64,000 nt of DNA from Nannobrachium achirus (GCA_963921795.1 OY997645.1:33555382-33619381); one strand, 5' to 3'; shown: positions 36,092 through 47,608, counted from the first letter of the stretch. Translations and numbers: made by a program. Notes: a model not told the origin generated them from the sequence alone.

Positions 36092-36228
36092 TAGCCCATT
36101 CAGGCCGGGAACACATTTTCCTGTTTGGGAGGGGCTTACAGTACATGTACAGTATGTAGCAACATATTTGTTTTGTAGGCTAATTTCTGATTTAGCCCTA
36201 TTCTATAGGTTAGGCCTAAATGGGTTAG
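36092..36228. mobile_element. TTAR-CCCATT MITE
   Basis: GCCCATTCAGGCC at the left and GGCCTAAATGGGTTA at the right are inverted. They are close to the ends of the larger element at 41180-41779. Short and decayed. Confidence 0.5.
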
Positions 36229-36447
36229 TCTGGACTCGCGAGCAGGATTTTCATTTCCAAGGGGTGGGTTAAAAAAATGGCTCTGGACACGATTGGTTAG
36301 ACCAGACCAATGCTGGGCCCTGATTGGTCCCCCAAATTTTGGGGGAGAGGAAATGGATTCAAAATTGAGCGGGGCCAGACCCATATTCGCCAAGGGCACG
36401 TTTATTTTGCCCAGGCGGATTGGTCTGGTTCCAGGCTACCTCTACAT

Positions 36448-36703
36448 CACTGTTTCCCAAACAGTGGGTCAGGACCCATTTGTGGGTCACGGAGCAATTT
36501 TTATGCGTCACGACTTGAGTAAAAATCCCATTTTCTTTTCCTAATAGAAATTTGGGGGAATTATATTATATGTTATATGTATCAAAATATGAAGATAGAC
36601 GATCTACAAGCTTGTAACGCGGCGGCATCTGCTATTTTCACTAGTTTGGGTCCTGGGCAAATCTCTCTTTTGGGTCTCGATCTGAATGGTTTGGGAACCA
36701 TTG
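36448..36703. mobile_element. Non-autonomous hAT element, CAGTGGTTCCCAAAC family
   Basis: Ends CACTGTTTCCCAAAC and GGTTTGGGAACCATTG are inverted repeats. The perfect 8-bp duplication CTCTACAT lies at 36440-36447 and 36704-36711. A shortened hairpin module is at 36591-36642. Confidence 0.88.
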
Positions 36704-37913
36704 CTCTACATGACCAATTTATTATACCTCTACATCACGGGATTAAGCCAACAACACACGTTCCAGTATGTCAGAATAGCAGCTATTAGCCCCTATTAGA
36801 TAGATGTTCGTCTTGGTTTTGTGTTAGTCTTCATGCATGCTGTTATTTGTCAGAAGCAGGTTCTGTTCATGTCGCACCCCTTGATGTGGGAGGTACAGTA
36901 TATCTTATCTGTATTAACCCGCTCTGATAGCTTGATTTATGAACGCTCTGCTCCCTATCTTTCCGCTGTCGCCCATAAAGGGGCCATTTAAGACCCATCT
37001 TAATGTTATAATCATTGATGCATACTTCCCTGGCCAGCTCAACTGGGAGATATTATCTGTTTGGACTGCGTGAGTGCAGGCTAATGAAGGTATTTTATGA
37101 AATATTGATCAGGCCTCAGCAGCAGCAACAGTAGCAGGGGGTTGCAGGGGAAAGCGGATGGAGACATGCACAAAACCAAGGTTAATACGGGAAGAATGGG
37201 GCTTTCGAGCTCAATAAATCATGTCAAATGCAGAGGCATGGGGATTTTTAAGTGCAAAAGTAGTACATTGAACTGTGCAAACATAGGTCAGAAGGTGCTC
37301 ATGATCAGATGTCCTCTTCCTCGGTGCAAGAAGTTCCTCATTTGCTCTGCAGAGAAATCAAAAGGAGAAACTAGATGTCACTGTTGACTTCATTTTATTA
37401 CAGTGGCATCCGTTTGGGTTTATTTAAGGTAACATCTTGCTTCCCTTTGTTTGCACTGTATCTCAGCGTGCAGCTAGAAGAGGTTATTAGGCTACTATCT
37501 ACTCCTACAGCACAGTGTCTGAGTGGCTGTTGTTTTCTAGCGCCCCGCAATGTCAGGGAACTTGTTTGTACTCTTGGCTTCTGTCCACCAGCAGAGCAAT
37601 CTTTCCACTCGAGTAGTTTGCTGTTTTTGTTTTGGGTTTGGCACCAGTATAGAGCTTATAACGTTTCTTCATTCCTTTAAAAGCTCATTTGTCAGGCTGC
37701 TCTCTGAGGTGACGTTGACACGTTATGAAGTCTACAACATTTCCCAGCCCTTTTTAAATGATTTAACCTTTTTCATAATCCATCATCTTTTGTGTGAATT
37801 TACCCTCTTACAATATGAAAGAATTCCAGAACCACAACTTAAATGTATGCTATGAATGTGTTTTGTCTAGTTTGTATCGCTTACAAACACAGTTCTTTCT
37901 TTTGTTTTTGTAG

Positions 37914-38031
37914 TTGCACCAGTGGTGTCAATAGTGGGAAATGACAAGAACTGGTATGTTGGACAAGAGAATGTAAGGCTCGAATGTGGTGCCAAGGCCA
38001 ACCCACCTGCCCATCACTTCACCTGGATCAG
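37914..38031 (+). CDS. nectin3: nectin-3 coding exon 4 (second Ig C domain, first half)
   Basis: Acceptor TTTTTGTAG, donor AG|GTCAGT. It encodes residues 244-283, with [20 protein letters not shown] carrying the first cysteine of the domain (Cys268) and Trp281 in FTWIR. The order NW-VG-----L-C-A-ANPP is the typical start of the third nectin Ig domain. The domain is split between exons 4 and 5, as in other nectins. The arginine codon is split across the intron (AG|G). Confidence 0.93.
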
Positions 38032-38352
38032 GTCAGTGTTATCTCTTGTAAACACACATCAGACTGGTGTCTAATGGACACACATCAGAGCACATTGAAA
38101 TATGAAACTGTAATTTCTCATTTTGTGGGGAATCCCAAACTTGTAAGTCACCAAAATAAGCAAGCCAAATGACGTTAACCACTTATACTGCATTGATCTG
38201 AGTCCTCTAGAGGTCTACACACACACTCCTCTACACCGAATCTCTTGTGGGCGAAAATAGCCGTAGATCAGCTTATTTCACAGATTGTTCGCCCAGTAGG
38301 AATGCTAGAGTTTATTACATCATGTATTAATAACATAACGTTTTTTGTTCAG

Positions 38353-38504
38353 GATGGATAGTGCGATGCCTGAGGGTGTAGAGATAGCCAACAAAAGCTT
38401 CATCTTCACACGACCTCTGGAGCGTAATGACTCAGGAGTTTACCGTTGTGAGGCGATGAATGACGTGGGTCTGCGCAGTGAAGATGTGCACTTTTGGATA
38501 CAAG
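38353..38504 (+). CDS. nectin3: nectin-3 coding exon 5 (second Ig C domain, second half)
   Basis: Acceptor TTGTTCAG, donor G|GTACGT. It encodes residues 283-334, including RNDSGVYRCEAMNDVGLRSE. The DSGVYRC motif supplies the second cysteine (Cys315) of the third Ig domain. The intron before it is only 321 bp and contains one arm of the hairpin module (about 38255-38285) within a decayed TTAA-type element. Confidence 0.93.
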
Positions 38505-39922
38505 GTACGTTTAAAAAAGACATCTATTTCTCTCTCTCTCTCTCTCTCGCTCTCTCTTTCTTAACACCATTTTATTTTATTTTACAATGTGAGCTGGACT
38601 AAATCACCCTGAGGCTACACAGGCAAATCCTCAGTGTTCATTTATGGATTTGTGATTCTAAGGGTCCACTTGGATCCATTTGTACACTCTCAGAGTTAAG
38701 TTAGCATTCTGGATTTTACAAGTGTATAAGTGAGAAATCTCCACGCACCTCATGGTGTTTATTGTGCTTCCCCAATACGTCAACATGTAATATTACCCTA
38801 GGTTAAACAATTCAAGCAGAGTTAAGCCTCTATATAGATGTCCCTGCCCAGCTCCACTTTCACACATTCCTGGCACCAGGAGAGCAAATAACACACATAC
38901 ACAGTATCAGTACCGCAACGTTTGACTGTTGTGGTTTTGGCCACATTAGATTCGTCAGATAGGACAGAGAGAGTGTTTTCCCCTGCTGCTCAAGAGCACA
39001 GTCAGCAAAGTGTGCGCCGATGTAGCCCTCTTTCCCCGCTTCTTCAAGGTCAGGTTTCAGAGTTGGACACTGTGATTCACATTCAGGGATCCACAAAGCA
39101 AGGACTGAATGATTTTCTCATCCCATAAAAGGGGGATTTTTTTTGTCGATCATCATGCTGTTGTAATGCCCATCAAAGATATGATTTGTGATTTTATTGT
39201 AATTCGACTCCAGCATCTGTTTCAAATCAACGATCCAACACAGGGTTTCCCCAATTCTGTCAAAACGGATTTTGTTTTTGTTAGTTTTCTTCCCACCCGG
39301 ATCTGGCAAATTTTCTCAGTTTGCCTCCTGTTCCCCTATCATGACGTCAGTGTGGGTCACGACTCACAGAACACACACACGCAGCACAAGGAAACATTCT
39401 TGCTCTGTCTCCTCTCTCCTCTGTTTGCGTGATTTCTTCCTATTGTGCATTTTTCACAAAGTCGGGCACGGATCATGAGAACTCTGCATCCTTCCGTTCT
39501 GTTTTCATTCTCCTTCATTTCTCCCTTTTTTTTTAATCCACGTCCAAACACAACAACTGCTGCCTTCAGAGACGCACATTCCCTCAGCAGCACACACCAT
39601 CCCTCCTCGCTCCTTCCTCACTGTTGAGCGAGCTGGAGGGACACCAAAAGGGTCTGTCAGCCTCCATCTGTTTATAGACCAGTTAGGAGTCCTGCAAGTA
39701 CAGTTGATATCCGCGCTGCTGGGCAGAAAACCTTGTATGTCCAAAACAGTTGCTTTCCAGGAAATGGGGGGGAAAACGATAACCTGTGTTTCCAATGGAT
39801 CCATTTTAGTAGCGACTTTAGGTCGCATTTGCTATGAAAACGTGCAGCTCATGCGCGGCAGTCACACCTCACGTCACGCTCCACATACTGTACGGCCGAG
39901 ACAGAATTTATTTGCGTGTAAC

Positions 39923-40330
39923 TAGGGCTGTCACGATTATTTTACGTGACGATTAATTGTCACTCAAACAATTGCGATTAACGATTTAATTGTGTATTTG
40001 TCGTTGACAATTACATTTCTGTACTGGCTTGTAGGCTTTGAAGTTGCACATGGCAGATATGACACATAACCTAAATATACAAAGAATTGATTGACATATT
40101 TGACAACTTTATACTTAAAAAAGAATATTGATAGTGGAAATAGCCGATCTACATGCTCACAACGCGTCGCGATGAGCTTGTAGATCTGCTATTTCCACTG
40201 TTTTTGAAAATGTTATAAAAATGTATGAACATTTTTCAACATGGAAATGATTATGACGATTATTCAAAATAATTGCGATTACCTCAAATAATTGCGATTA
40301 GACAATTATGTAATAATTGTGACAGCCCTA
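39923..40330. mobile_element. Non-autonomous hAT element, TAGGGCTGTCAC family
   Basis: TAGGGCTGTCAC and GTGACAGCCCTA are perfect inverted ends. Flanks CGTGTAAC (39915-39922) and CGTGTGAC (40331-40338) match 7/8, and the insertion splits an arm of the older element. Blocks of AATTGCGATTA repeat internally near both ends. The hairpin module is at 40133-40199. Confidence 0.88.
40133..40199. repeat. Palindromic hairpin module in the TAGGGCTGTCAC element
   Basis: AGTGGAAATAGCCGATCTAC pairs with GTAGATCTGCTATTTCCACT. The outer bases AGTGG/CCACT are specific to this host family and still pair. Confidence 0.85.
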
Positions 40331-40353
40331 CGTGTGACTCGCGTCACGGCAAC

Positions 40354-40355
<2 letters not shown>

Positions 40356-40392
<37 letters not shown>
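40356..40392. repeat. (TA)n microsatellite
   Basis: About 18 TA units. Confidence 0.95.
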
Positions 40393-40395
<3 letters not shown>

Positions 40396-41179
40396 CAACC
40401 ACAAATTCATTCCTGCCTTATCCCGTTTATGCCCATATATGAAGATATTAAGCCCATATCTGGGAATGCCCATATATGGACATATTGTGTCAGTCTCATG
40501 ATAACCAGTGTGGTTGTCGCGACGAGAGTCACACTTGCAAATGAATTCCGTCCTTGAGATCCCTGAGGTCATCAATACAAGCCCTAATCTGGGAATGCCC
40601 ATATATGGACATATTGTGTCAGACTTGTTCCACCACCTTTGCGCTACACTGTCATACGACAAAGTATAAAATAGGGCAATCATTTTAGGGGAAAAAAACA
40701 TACAAAAATTAACATGGAAATACAAGGTTTCTGCTCGACAACAACGATATCCTGTCTACTAAAGATATCGCACTGTGCAACTCTCTCTCCACTTCCCCTG
40801 TCCAATATGAGCACTTGGACTCACTGCCTCCAGCTCCTCTCCCCTGTAGAGATGGCCAGGTTGAGCCTGTGGCCGGCACAGCTACAGCGCCCTCCTCCCC
40901 CTCCCTCTGCGGTGTGACTGTTTCGCATTCCCAGTTGTCTCTGTGGCCTTGTGGATTTGGCTGCCGGTGTCTGTGAATCAGCTACTTTGTCACTGATGCC
41001 CAGCACTACATAAGGCCTTGTTGTTGTCCTTCTCTAGCAGAGAGGGGTTGATTTGAGGCTGGTGACACAAGTGGGTTGAGGGGGGGCGAGGGAAGTGATA
41101 TGCCAATATGTTATTTCACTGACCTTGAGCTGTCTTCCGTTTGTGATGTTAGTTGTTTCAAAAACATATCACACCCTCT

Positions 41180-41779
41180 TTAACCCATTTAGGCCTGAAC
41201 ACATTATGATGACGCAATATTTTATGCTTTAAATATAGAAAAATAGCAGATATACAAGCTCACAGCGCGGCACCGAGTGCCGCGCTGCGAGCTTGTAGAT
41301 CTGCTATTTTTGAAAAATTGTGAAAATTTTAATTTTGACCCGATTCTATAAGTGTCTTTTGAATCCTTCTTTTTGGAAAAAACCTATGTTTCTGTCAGCA
41401 ATCTGGCCAGCCATCGTCAAAGAAAAGGTCCTTTTCACTTAACTGGAGCTCAGTTAGTCTGTTCTTGAGAGACTACTATGTCAGTGGTGCTCAAACCTTT
41501 TCATGTGAAGGACCCCCAAAATGATATGTATTTGGCCACGGACCCCCATCTCAAAATATCTAGTTCCAGGGACCACCCAGAAGCAAAATTTGAGTTACAA
41601 ACGTTTCGCTTTGAAAATACATATATATTCAAAGATTTGCACACACTTTCACGACTTTTTCAAAAATAGCAGATCTACAAGCTCGCAGCGCGGCACTCGG
41701 TGCCGCGCTGTGAGCTTGTATATCTGCTATTTTTCACCGGTTAAAGCATTCAATAATTCTAGGCCCTAAATGGGTTTAA
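41180..41779. mobile_element. TTAA-type element, TTAACCCATTTAGGCC family, with two hairpins
   Basis: The left end TTAACCCATTTAGGCC and right end GGCCCTAAATGGGTTTAA are inverted, with one extra T at the right. It carries two hairpin modules (41239-41311, 41662-41734) whose tips are reverse complements of one another. Its internal sequence is shared with the CAGGGGCGTCACA hAT family (GAAGGACCCCC, CAGAAGCAAAATTTGAG). That hAT copies seem to contain this element's interior suggests ancient nesting. Confidence 0.75.
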
Positions 41780-42301
41780 AGTGTGATCACAGAGACCGAA
41801 GGTCAATGTGGAGACACTAAACCTGACCTTGAGCTCTGCTCGGTCCTTTTCCCCGACCACCAGATACTGGCAGACAAACCAGACGCAGGAACCTCCCATC
41901 GATCACACAGTGTTTCATCTTCTCACATGACATACTCGCAGCAGGGCGAACCACTCACACAGTTCACCTGCATGTTCATCATCATGAGTCTCACTGTGTC
42001 CTCCCTCTTTGTGTTTCATGCACTCATACAATGGCATAAAGCACTTAACCTTTTATGCCCCCTCTCTTAAACCCCTTTTTGCTCTACAGCAGTACTTTTA
42101 ATAGTGCACTATACTATTAGAAGTTCAATTAAGATTCCTTCACATTTTGTTTAATTTGTTTGTAGTCGTGGAACGTCACTTTCCTAAATAGAATGGAATC
42201 AAATGGAATCATGGGGATTCCTTCATTGCCGTTTTATTTTTAAATGTCTCCCACATTCTGCTGCTTTTCTAAATGTCTTTGTCATGCATTTCATTTCACA
42301 G

Positions 42302-42945
42302 ACCCGCCTCCCACCACAGCTGCCCCCACCACCACTGCACTCCTCATCCAGGATACCCTGGGCACCAGCACCGCCGTGGACCAGCAGAGAGCCCTGTTCA
42401 CCTCTCCCACCCTGGCCCCGGTACCTGACAGCAGCGTGGGCACTATAGTCGGCGGGGCGGTGGGAGGGGTCCTGTTCCTGGTCCTCCTGTTGATCCTGGT
42501 CGGGGTCTGCTACATGCGCCAGCGCAGGACCTTCAGGGGGGACTACTACACCAAGCAGTACCTGGGGCCGTCCGACATGCAGAAGGAGTCTCAGCTGGAC
42601 GTGCTGCAGCCCCACGAGCTCCAGGAGGTCTATGGGGACAACACTGGCAAAGGCAGCCAGGACCTGAAACCCAAGCCTGGGGGAGACATTATTTATCCAG
42701 ACTACCCCGCCGAGCGCAAGGACAGGGAGGAGTGGGGCGACAGGGGCCACAAAGAGGGCAACTACTACCCTGAGCACTATAATAATACTCACAACATGCA
42801 CCCCTGCGGGCCTCCTGTGCACAGTCCGACGGTAAACAACGGCTCCCCCTACCTTCCGGAGGACTGCTTTGAGAATGGCACAGACAGCGACTATGTGTCC
42901 CATATGGATGGATCTGTGATTTCACGTAGGGAGTGGTATGTCTGA
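42302..42945 (+). CDS. nectin3: nectin-3 coding exon 6 (transmembrane and cytoplasmic tail)
   Basis: Acceptor TTTCACAG; stop TGA at 42943-42945. After a Pro/Thr-rich membrane-proximal stalk (residues 335-378) comes a hydrophobic helix (about 379-404, [17 protein letters not shown]), then MRQRR as the stop-transfer anchor. The tail contains [20 protein letters not shown] followed by SQLDVLQ, matching the alpha form of mammalian nectin-3 ([13 protein letters not shown]). It ends [15 protein letters not shown]. The terminal E-W-Y-V is the PDZ ligand that binds afadin and couples nectins to actin. This large single exon fixes both the gene identity and its true C-terminus. Confidence 0.96.
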
Positions 42946-43727
42946 GGAACAGAGCGGGGCATTGAAGCAGTAAAAGACACAGAATACTTTAAAAACGGTC
43001 AGATATAAATAAGTTATATCGGTTCAATGAAAGGAGCAAATAACACATTTACAATGGGCTGTTGAAGGTTGTTGTGCTGCCTTGATTGTAACCACTTACT
43101 TTAAGGACATGTACTTAGATTGCATTACGGTCTTGTAGCTTCTTGAGAAGCTGGAGTAGCCTTACCAATATCATTTGTGTAAACTTCAAGAGGCCTCAGC
43201 ATACTATGAAGCCTCAACAGATGTGAAAATTGCTATTTTCTGCTTATACACAGTTACACACCCGTCTCAGCCACAGGTCTTGGGGTGAGGCTCCCAGGCA
43301 TTGTTAGTGAAGTATTTATAATCATGCCTGAGCTTTGTCCACATGTTACAGTATTTAAGAAACCATCTATTGGCATTTTCCAATTGGACTCTGGATCGCT
43401 TATACTGTGTGCAAGCCACTTTTTCATGAAAGTACAATTTTTATCCTATAGCTGCAAAGAGTATTCAAAGTGAAATCACGCTGCATCAAACCTTTCAGTA
43501 TCACAAGTAAAAGGGAAGATTATCCATTCACGTGATTTAAAAGGGAGAGCTACAGGACAATGTATCTAGGGAAACTGTTTTTGTTTGAACAATTGAAGCT
43601 TGTTTAATTTGGTTAGGCAATGATTTGGTGGCCACCTAATTAGCCCTTTTCATTTGAATATTCATGTTGGATTTGCAAACCAGATCTGTCAATCATTTAT
43701 GAAACCGTCAAAACAGTATCAAGAAAG

Positions 43728-44234
43728 GGGGCACGGTGGCGCAGTGGTTAGCACTTCGCCTCACAGCTGGAAGGTCCTGGGTTCGATTCCCGCCGGGGGA
43801 CGCTGTGGGTGCTGGGGGCGTGTTCCTCCCTCCGCGTCATCACCCTGGGTTGAGTTGGCGATAGGGCCTTTCTGTGTGGAGTTTGCATGTTCTCCCCGTA
43901 CCTCCTAGGGTTGATACCCTCACAAAAACATGCAGTAATCCTGGTCTCAATAATGCCTCCCACCTGGCCAGCCGGGGCACCTGATGGAGGGGAAAGGAAC
44001 TGGTTGGAATAACGTGTTCCTTCCACGTGCTACGTCCATCCCAGGGAAATCCCCCCTGTCAGGTGAAAAGAAACAACTTGGACTACCCATGCATTGAAGG
44101 AAGCATGCGGTTTGTCCGTTGTCTCCCCAGGCGCGGCAGAGGGAGAGCAGAGCCCAGGATTATAAAGACAATTGGCACTGGGTGAAAAATTGGTTACAAA
44201 ATCGTGGGATAAAAATTATAAGTAAAAAAAAAAA
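43728..44234 (+). mobile_element. tRNA-derived SINE with A-tail and target duplication
   Basis: The head GGGGGCACGGTGGCGCAGTG carries an A-box-like GTGGCGCAGTGG. The B box GGTTCGATTCC follows about 40 nt later. The body contains TGTGTGGAGTTTGCATGTTC and TCCCC, a block common in fish repeats. The 3' end is an A-tail (about 15 A). The direct repeat AAAACAGTATCAA flanks it (43710-43722 and 44235-44247), showing retroposition. Confidence 0.9.
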
Positions 44235-45239
44235 AAAACAGTATCAATAAGAGGAGCTAATGACTATATTAGAACACAGCTTGTTGATTTGCTCATTTGA
44301 AATGTGTTTATCTAACTGGCATTTTGAACAGTGTCCTTATTATCAGATATGCTGAAGTTTATTTTTATTGTTATTTTTTGTTTCTTTGTGGAATATTAAA
44401 CTTGAGTAATACACCCAGCTATAAAGCAGCCTTGGGCAAGGAAGTGCACCTGTACCTAATCTAAAGATCAAAGGGTTGTTTTACTACACATTTAGCTGTG
44501 TTGACACTGAAGACCACCGGTGGAGCGTCTGAGTCCTTACCATCCTCTTCTTATGTCCTCTGATTTCCATGTGGTCAATAGAAGACTATTATTTTTCTTT
44601 TTTCCTTTAAAGCAATATTTCACATGGGTATTATATTTTTTCATCTTCCGAAACGCTTATCTGATACGACTGTTAGAGCTTTTCAATCATCCTCCAAAAT
44701 GCCCAAGTGAGCCACAGGCATTCTGGTATTTTCCCTTGATTCTAGCAATTACAAGTAGGCAAATGATTTTGGACTAAATGCAATCCCAGAATACCGAAAT
44801 CATTTGGGTCCGTTGGTATATGTAGTTATGAAGTATGAATTTTTATATTAAACTACTAAGGTATACCACAGTTAGCAAGTGACATCACTACTGATTAAAG
44901 GGACAGCCAACATTGGTAAATTTGACTGCTCAGGAATTCATATAAACTTAAAGATATAGTATACGTGTATATGTGTTTAAGACAAAACAAAAAAACCAAA
45001 GTGAAATATGACTCTATGAACCATTTAAAACGCTTAATTCAGTTTAATGGTCTCTCTGGGGATTTAATTATATTTTTTATAAATACCATGACACCATGTT
45101 AAAACTAAAGAGTTGACATCATCACTGATCTATTTTCTCATTGCTAGAGGATTTGACCATGTACTTTGTGAGAGCAGCCAAGGCTACAATTCTTTCCACC
45201 GGAATGATACAAGGTCCTAAAGCCAGAATTATACTTAGT

Positions 45240-45310
45240 TTCACATGGCTGTCACGCACCGAAACTAAGCTCACAACGCACCGAGCTACGACGTGCTGTG
45301 ATCTGTGTGC
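45240..45310. repeat. Fragment of a Harbinger-like MITE
   Basis: AAAGCCAGAATTATACTTAG (45220 on) resembles the MITE end at 13992. The right half is not found. Confidence 0.3.
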
Positions 45311-45433
45311 AACCATGTACAAATCAGGTATTAGTGGCCTGCAAAGCTTCACCATGAAAAGGGGGTAATATCCTTTCTGGAAATATCCCCATTACTCAAT
45401 CAGGGCATCTGGCTATACACTGCTAGAGGAAGG

Positions 45434-45437
<4 letters not shown>

Positions 45438-45499
<62 letters not shown>

Positions 45500-45532
45500 C
45501 GCGCGCGTGTGTGCGCGTGTGCGCGCACACGT
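45438..45532. repeat. (GT)n with GC-rich alternating tail
   Basis: About 30 GT units pass into GCGCGCGCGTGTGTGCGCGT and GCGCGCACACGTG, an unbroken purine-pyrimidine alternation strongly prone to Z-DNA. Confidence 0.95.
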
Positions 45533-45767
45533 GGGCGGCGTTGGCTATAGCTTGCGGTTTCTTTCTTTCTTATTGGGGTTTTATAGATCGAGGGCACCCT
45601 CTTTTTAATTTGAGCTATATTATAATTCTTCCTCCTCCACCCTCAGTGCCCGTGCAGTCCCTGGGCTTTGGGTGAAGAGTTAGATGTCTGAAAATAAACT
45701 ACTTTAATCTTTCTCCCTCCCTTTCTTTCTGTCTCTCCCTTTCTTTGCTCTATATCTTCTCTCTTTC

Positions 45768-45812
45768 ACACACACGCTTACACACACACACACACACACA
45801 CACATACACACA
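45768..45812. repeat. (CA)n microsatellite, interrupted
   Basis: CA repeat with GCTTA and TA interruptions, after a CT-rich tract (45714-45766). Confidence 0.9.
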
Positions 45813-46967
45813 CCCTGCACACATCTGCTACATAGGCCTGTCCAGCCCACATTCAAAGGGTGCTCTTCACCTCAAAGTTCCTGGCTTTTTAATTAACCCA
45901 CCTCCTCCCCTCTCGATGCCTTTGGAAAGTTTTAAACCCATTGATGTGTAGCACAGGACAGTCCGCATGCTTTTTATTTTATTTTTATTAAGCTGATTCA
46001 TTGCCATCACTGTGTGCCAACTGCTTTTCTAAGCTTCTCCTCTGAAATCCACCCAATGCATGATTACGATCCAGGTACAAACACACTTTTCATCAGCAGG
46101 TTGCTCTAACTATGAAGGCCATACTGGTTTATAGTTGCATAAAGAGCAAACGGTTTCCTCTCTCTACTAGATGTTATTTTTTATTTTGTATATATTTCTT
46201 AGCTTTTGTAACACATTCTGGCCTATCATCTTTGATTTGGGAAGAGGTCAGCTTAGGTTTTTGCCCACTGCCTTCCTTTCTCCTGATCATTTGTGTCATG
46301 TTCATGTATATATTTGTTAATAAGTGAACATCTGATCAGCAGATTCATTCATTATTCACATGTTCACACCAACCTCTAATGTATAGCTAGTGTCTTACAC
46401 GCGCTGAGCAATGCACAGAAACTTTTCAAAGATGACAAATATTGTTTGGGTTCATGTAAAAGTTGTTCCTGTCACCTGCTATGTCTTCCATCTTGTTATT
46501 TAAGATTTTGATGTTTGTTTTCCAGACAATGGAAGTGACTAAAGGTTGACTGTTATGCCTTATGCAGAAGAAGACACATGTAACAGCTCAGTTACAAAGT
46601 ATCAGAGAAGAGAATTGTGATTTGTGAAGTTTCACTGGGAATTTAGTTTGGAAATACTAAGGCCAGGGTTGTTGAAAATATTATTGTTTTGTACATATGC
46701 TGGCTGTTTTTGTTATTATTATTGTTGAAGAAAATATAATTTTTTCTATGAGGTCTGTAATTTTCACAGAGTATTAGTTTATCTTACGAGCATCAAAGAG
46801 CTGTTGGATGATTACATGGAGAGTGCTACTCTTTTCGCAGCATTTTATATTAGTTGTCAAGAGTTTGTGACTAATTATTTTGTACATTGTTGTCAAGTCA
46901 ATGACTGATTTTCTCACAAGAATCAAAAATGAAAGAGCAGTAGATTGTATTTTGTTTCCTTGTTTGC

Positions 46968-46973
46968 AATAAA
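46968..46973 (+). promoter_or_regulatory. nectin3: Candidate distal polyadenylation signal, nectin-3
   Basis: AATAAA in TTGCAATAAAAGAGCATCCT, the first strong signal before the next transposon at 47046. A GT-rich downstream element is weak. Confidence 0.4.
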
Positions 46974-47045
46974 AGAGCATCCTTATTGCACTCAAATGTC
47001 TGAGTTTATGCTATAATTGTTCTAGGTATTGGTTATTCATTTAAC

Positions 47046-47600
47046 CAGGGGCGTAACAAGGGGGGGGGGGGGGGGGGGGGCTGAGTTACTAGGGACCAAG
47101 TTGGAGGGGCCTTAATTATTTTATACTTTAGCTATTGAAAAATATAAGATATACAAGGGTGCCCCGCTGCGAGTTTGTAGAACTGCTACTTTTCAATAGC
47201 TAAACTCTTGAAAAGTTGTGAGAATGTGTGCAAATCTTTGAATATTATGTATTTTTAAGCGAACATTTGCAACTCACATTTAGCTTCTGGGGGGTCCCTG
47301 GAACTACATATTTTTAGATGGGGGTCTGTGGCCAAATACATATCATTTTGGGGGTCCTTCACATGAAAAAGTTTGAGCACCACTGACAGGTTTTTCAAAA
47401 AACCTTAGAAGGATTTGAAATATTCAAAGACGTGCATACATTTTCACGATTTTTCAATAGTTAAATCACAAAATAATGCGTAATAATGCATTCCCAGTCT
47501 AAATGGTGTAAACCAGGGGGGAGGCCCTATAAAGAACATTCATGGGGGGCCCGCAGTGAATCGTTATACCCAGGGCCCAGAATTTAGTGCGACACCCCTG
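47046..47600. mobile_element. Non-autonomous hAT element, CAGGGGCGTCACA family, copy 2 (one hairpin site empty)
   Basis: Ends CAGGGGCGTAACA and TGCGACACCCCTG, with the perfect 8-bp duplication CATTTAAC at 47038-47045 and 47601-47608. It is inverted relative to the other two copies. One hairpin module is present but decayed (47128-47204, with a longer outer stem TTTAGCTATTG / CAATAGCTAAA). The other site is uninterrupted: CACGATTTTTCAATAGTT at 47445-47462. A poly-G tract lies at 47060-47080. Confidence 0.93.
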
Positions 47601-47608
47601 CATTTAAC

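Larger units (their letters stand above)
39708..40752. mobile_element. Old long-inverted-repeat element interrupted by a hAT
   Basis: The left end GCAGAAAACCTTGTATGTCC (39721 on) pairs with the right end ATACAAGGTTTCTGC (40720-40735), and both outer ends read GATATC. Further in, CGTGTGACTCGCGTCACGGC (40331 on) pairs with GTCGCGACGAGAGTCACAC at 40515-40534. A TA repeat (40356-40392) and a 43-bp direct repeat (TGGGAATGCCCATATATGG at 40461 and 40590) lie inside. The termini resemble the CGTCGTTGTCGGG family. Confidence 0.6.
38505..42301 (+). other. nectin3: nectin-3 intron 5 (3.8 kb)
   Basis: GTACGT to TTTCACAG. It contains a short (CT)n at 38532-38560, the decayed MITE at about 38622-38730, and the nested cluster 39708-40752 and 41180-41779. 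No alternative nectin-3 exon (for example a second transmembrane or tail exon) was recognised, but a short one could be missed by eye. Confidence 0.65.
42946..46990 (+). other. nectin3: Probable nectin-3 3' untranslated region
   Basis: No new coding exon is seen after the stop. AATAAA motifs occur at about 45693-45698 and at 46968-46973, the second followed by GAGCATCC and a fall in AT-rich character. A long 3' UTR is common in nectins, but the extent here is inferred only from these signals. It would include a SINE and two microsatellites. The T-rich sequence 46120-46980 looks UTR-like. Confidence 0.4.

Noticed and set aside
42223-42903. 226-codon minus-strand frame opposite nectin-3 exon 6
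   Set aside because: Antisense shadow of a GC-rich coding exon; the sense frame is the conserved nectin tail.
43728-43810. tRNA gene
   Set aside because: A and B boxes are present, but the sequence continues as a SINE body with an A-tail and target duplication. The same reasoning applies to 12190-12270.
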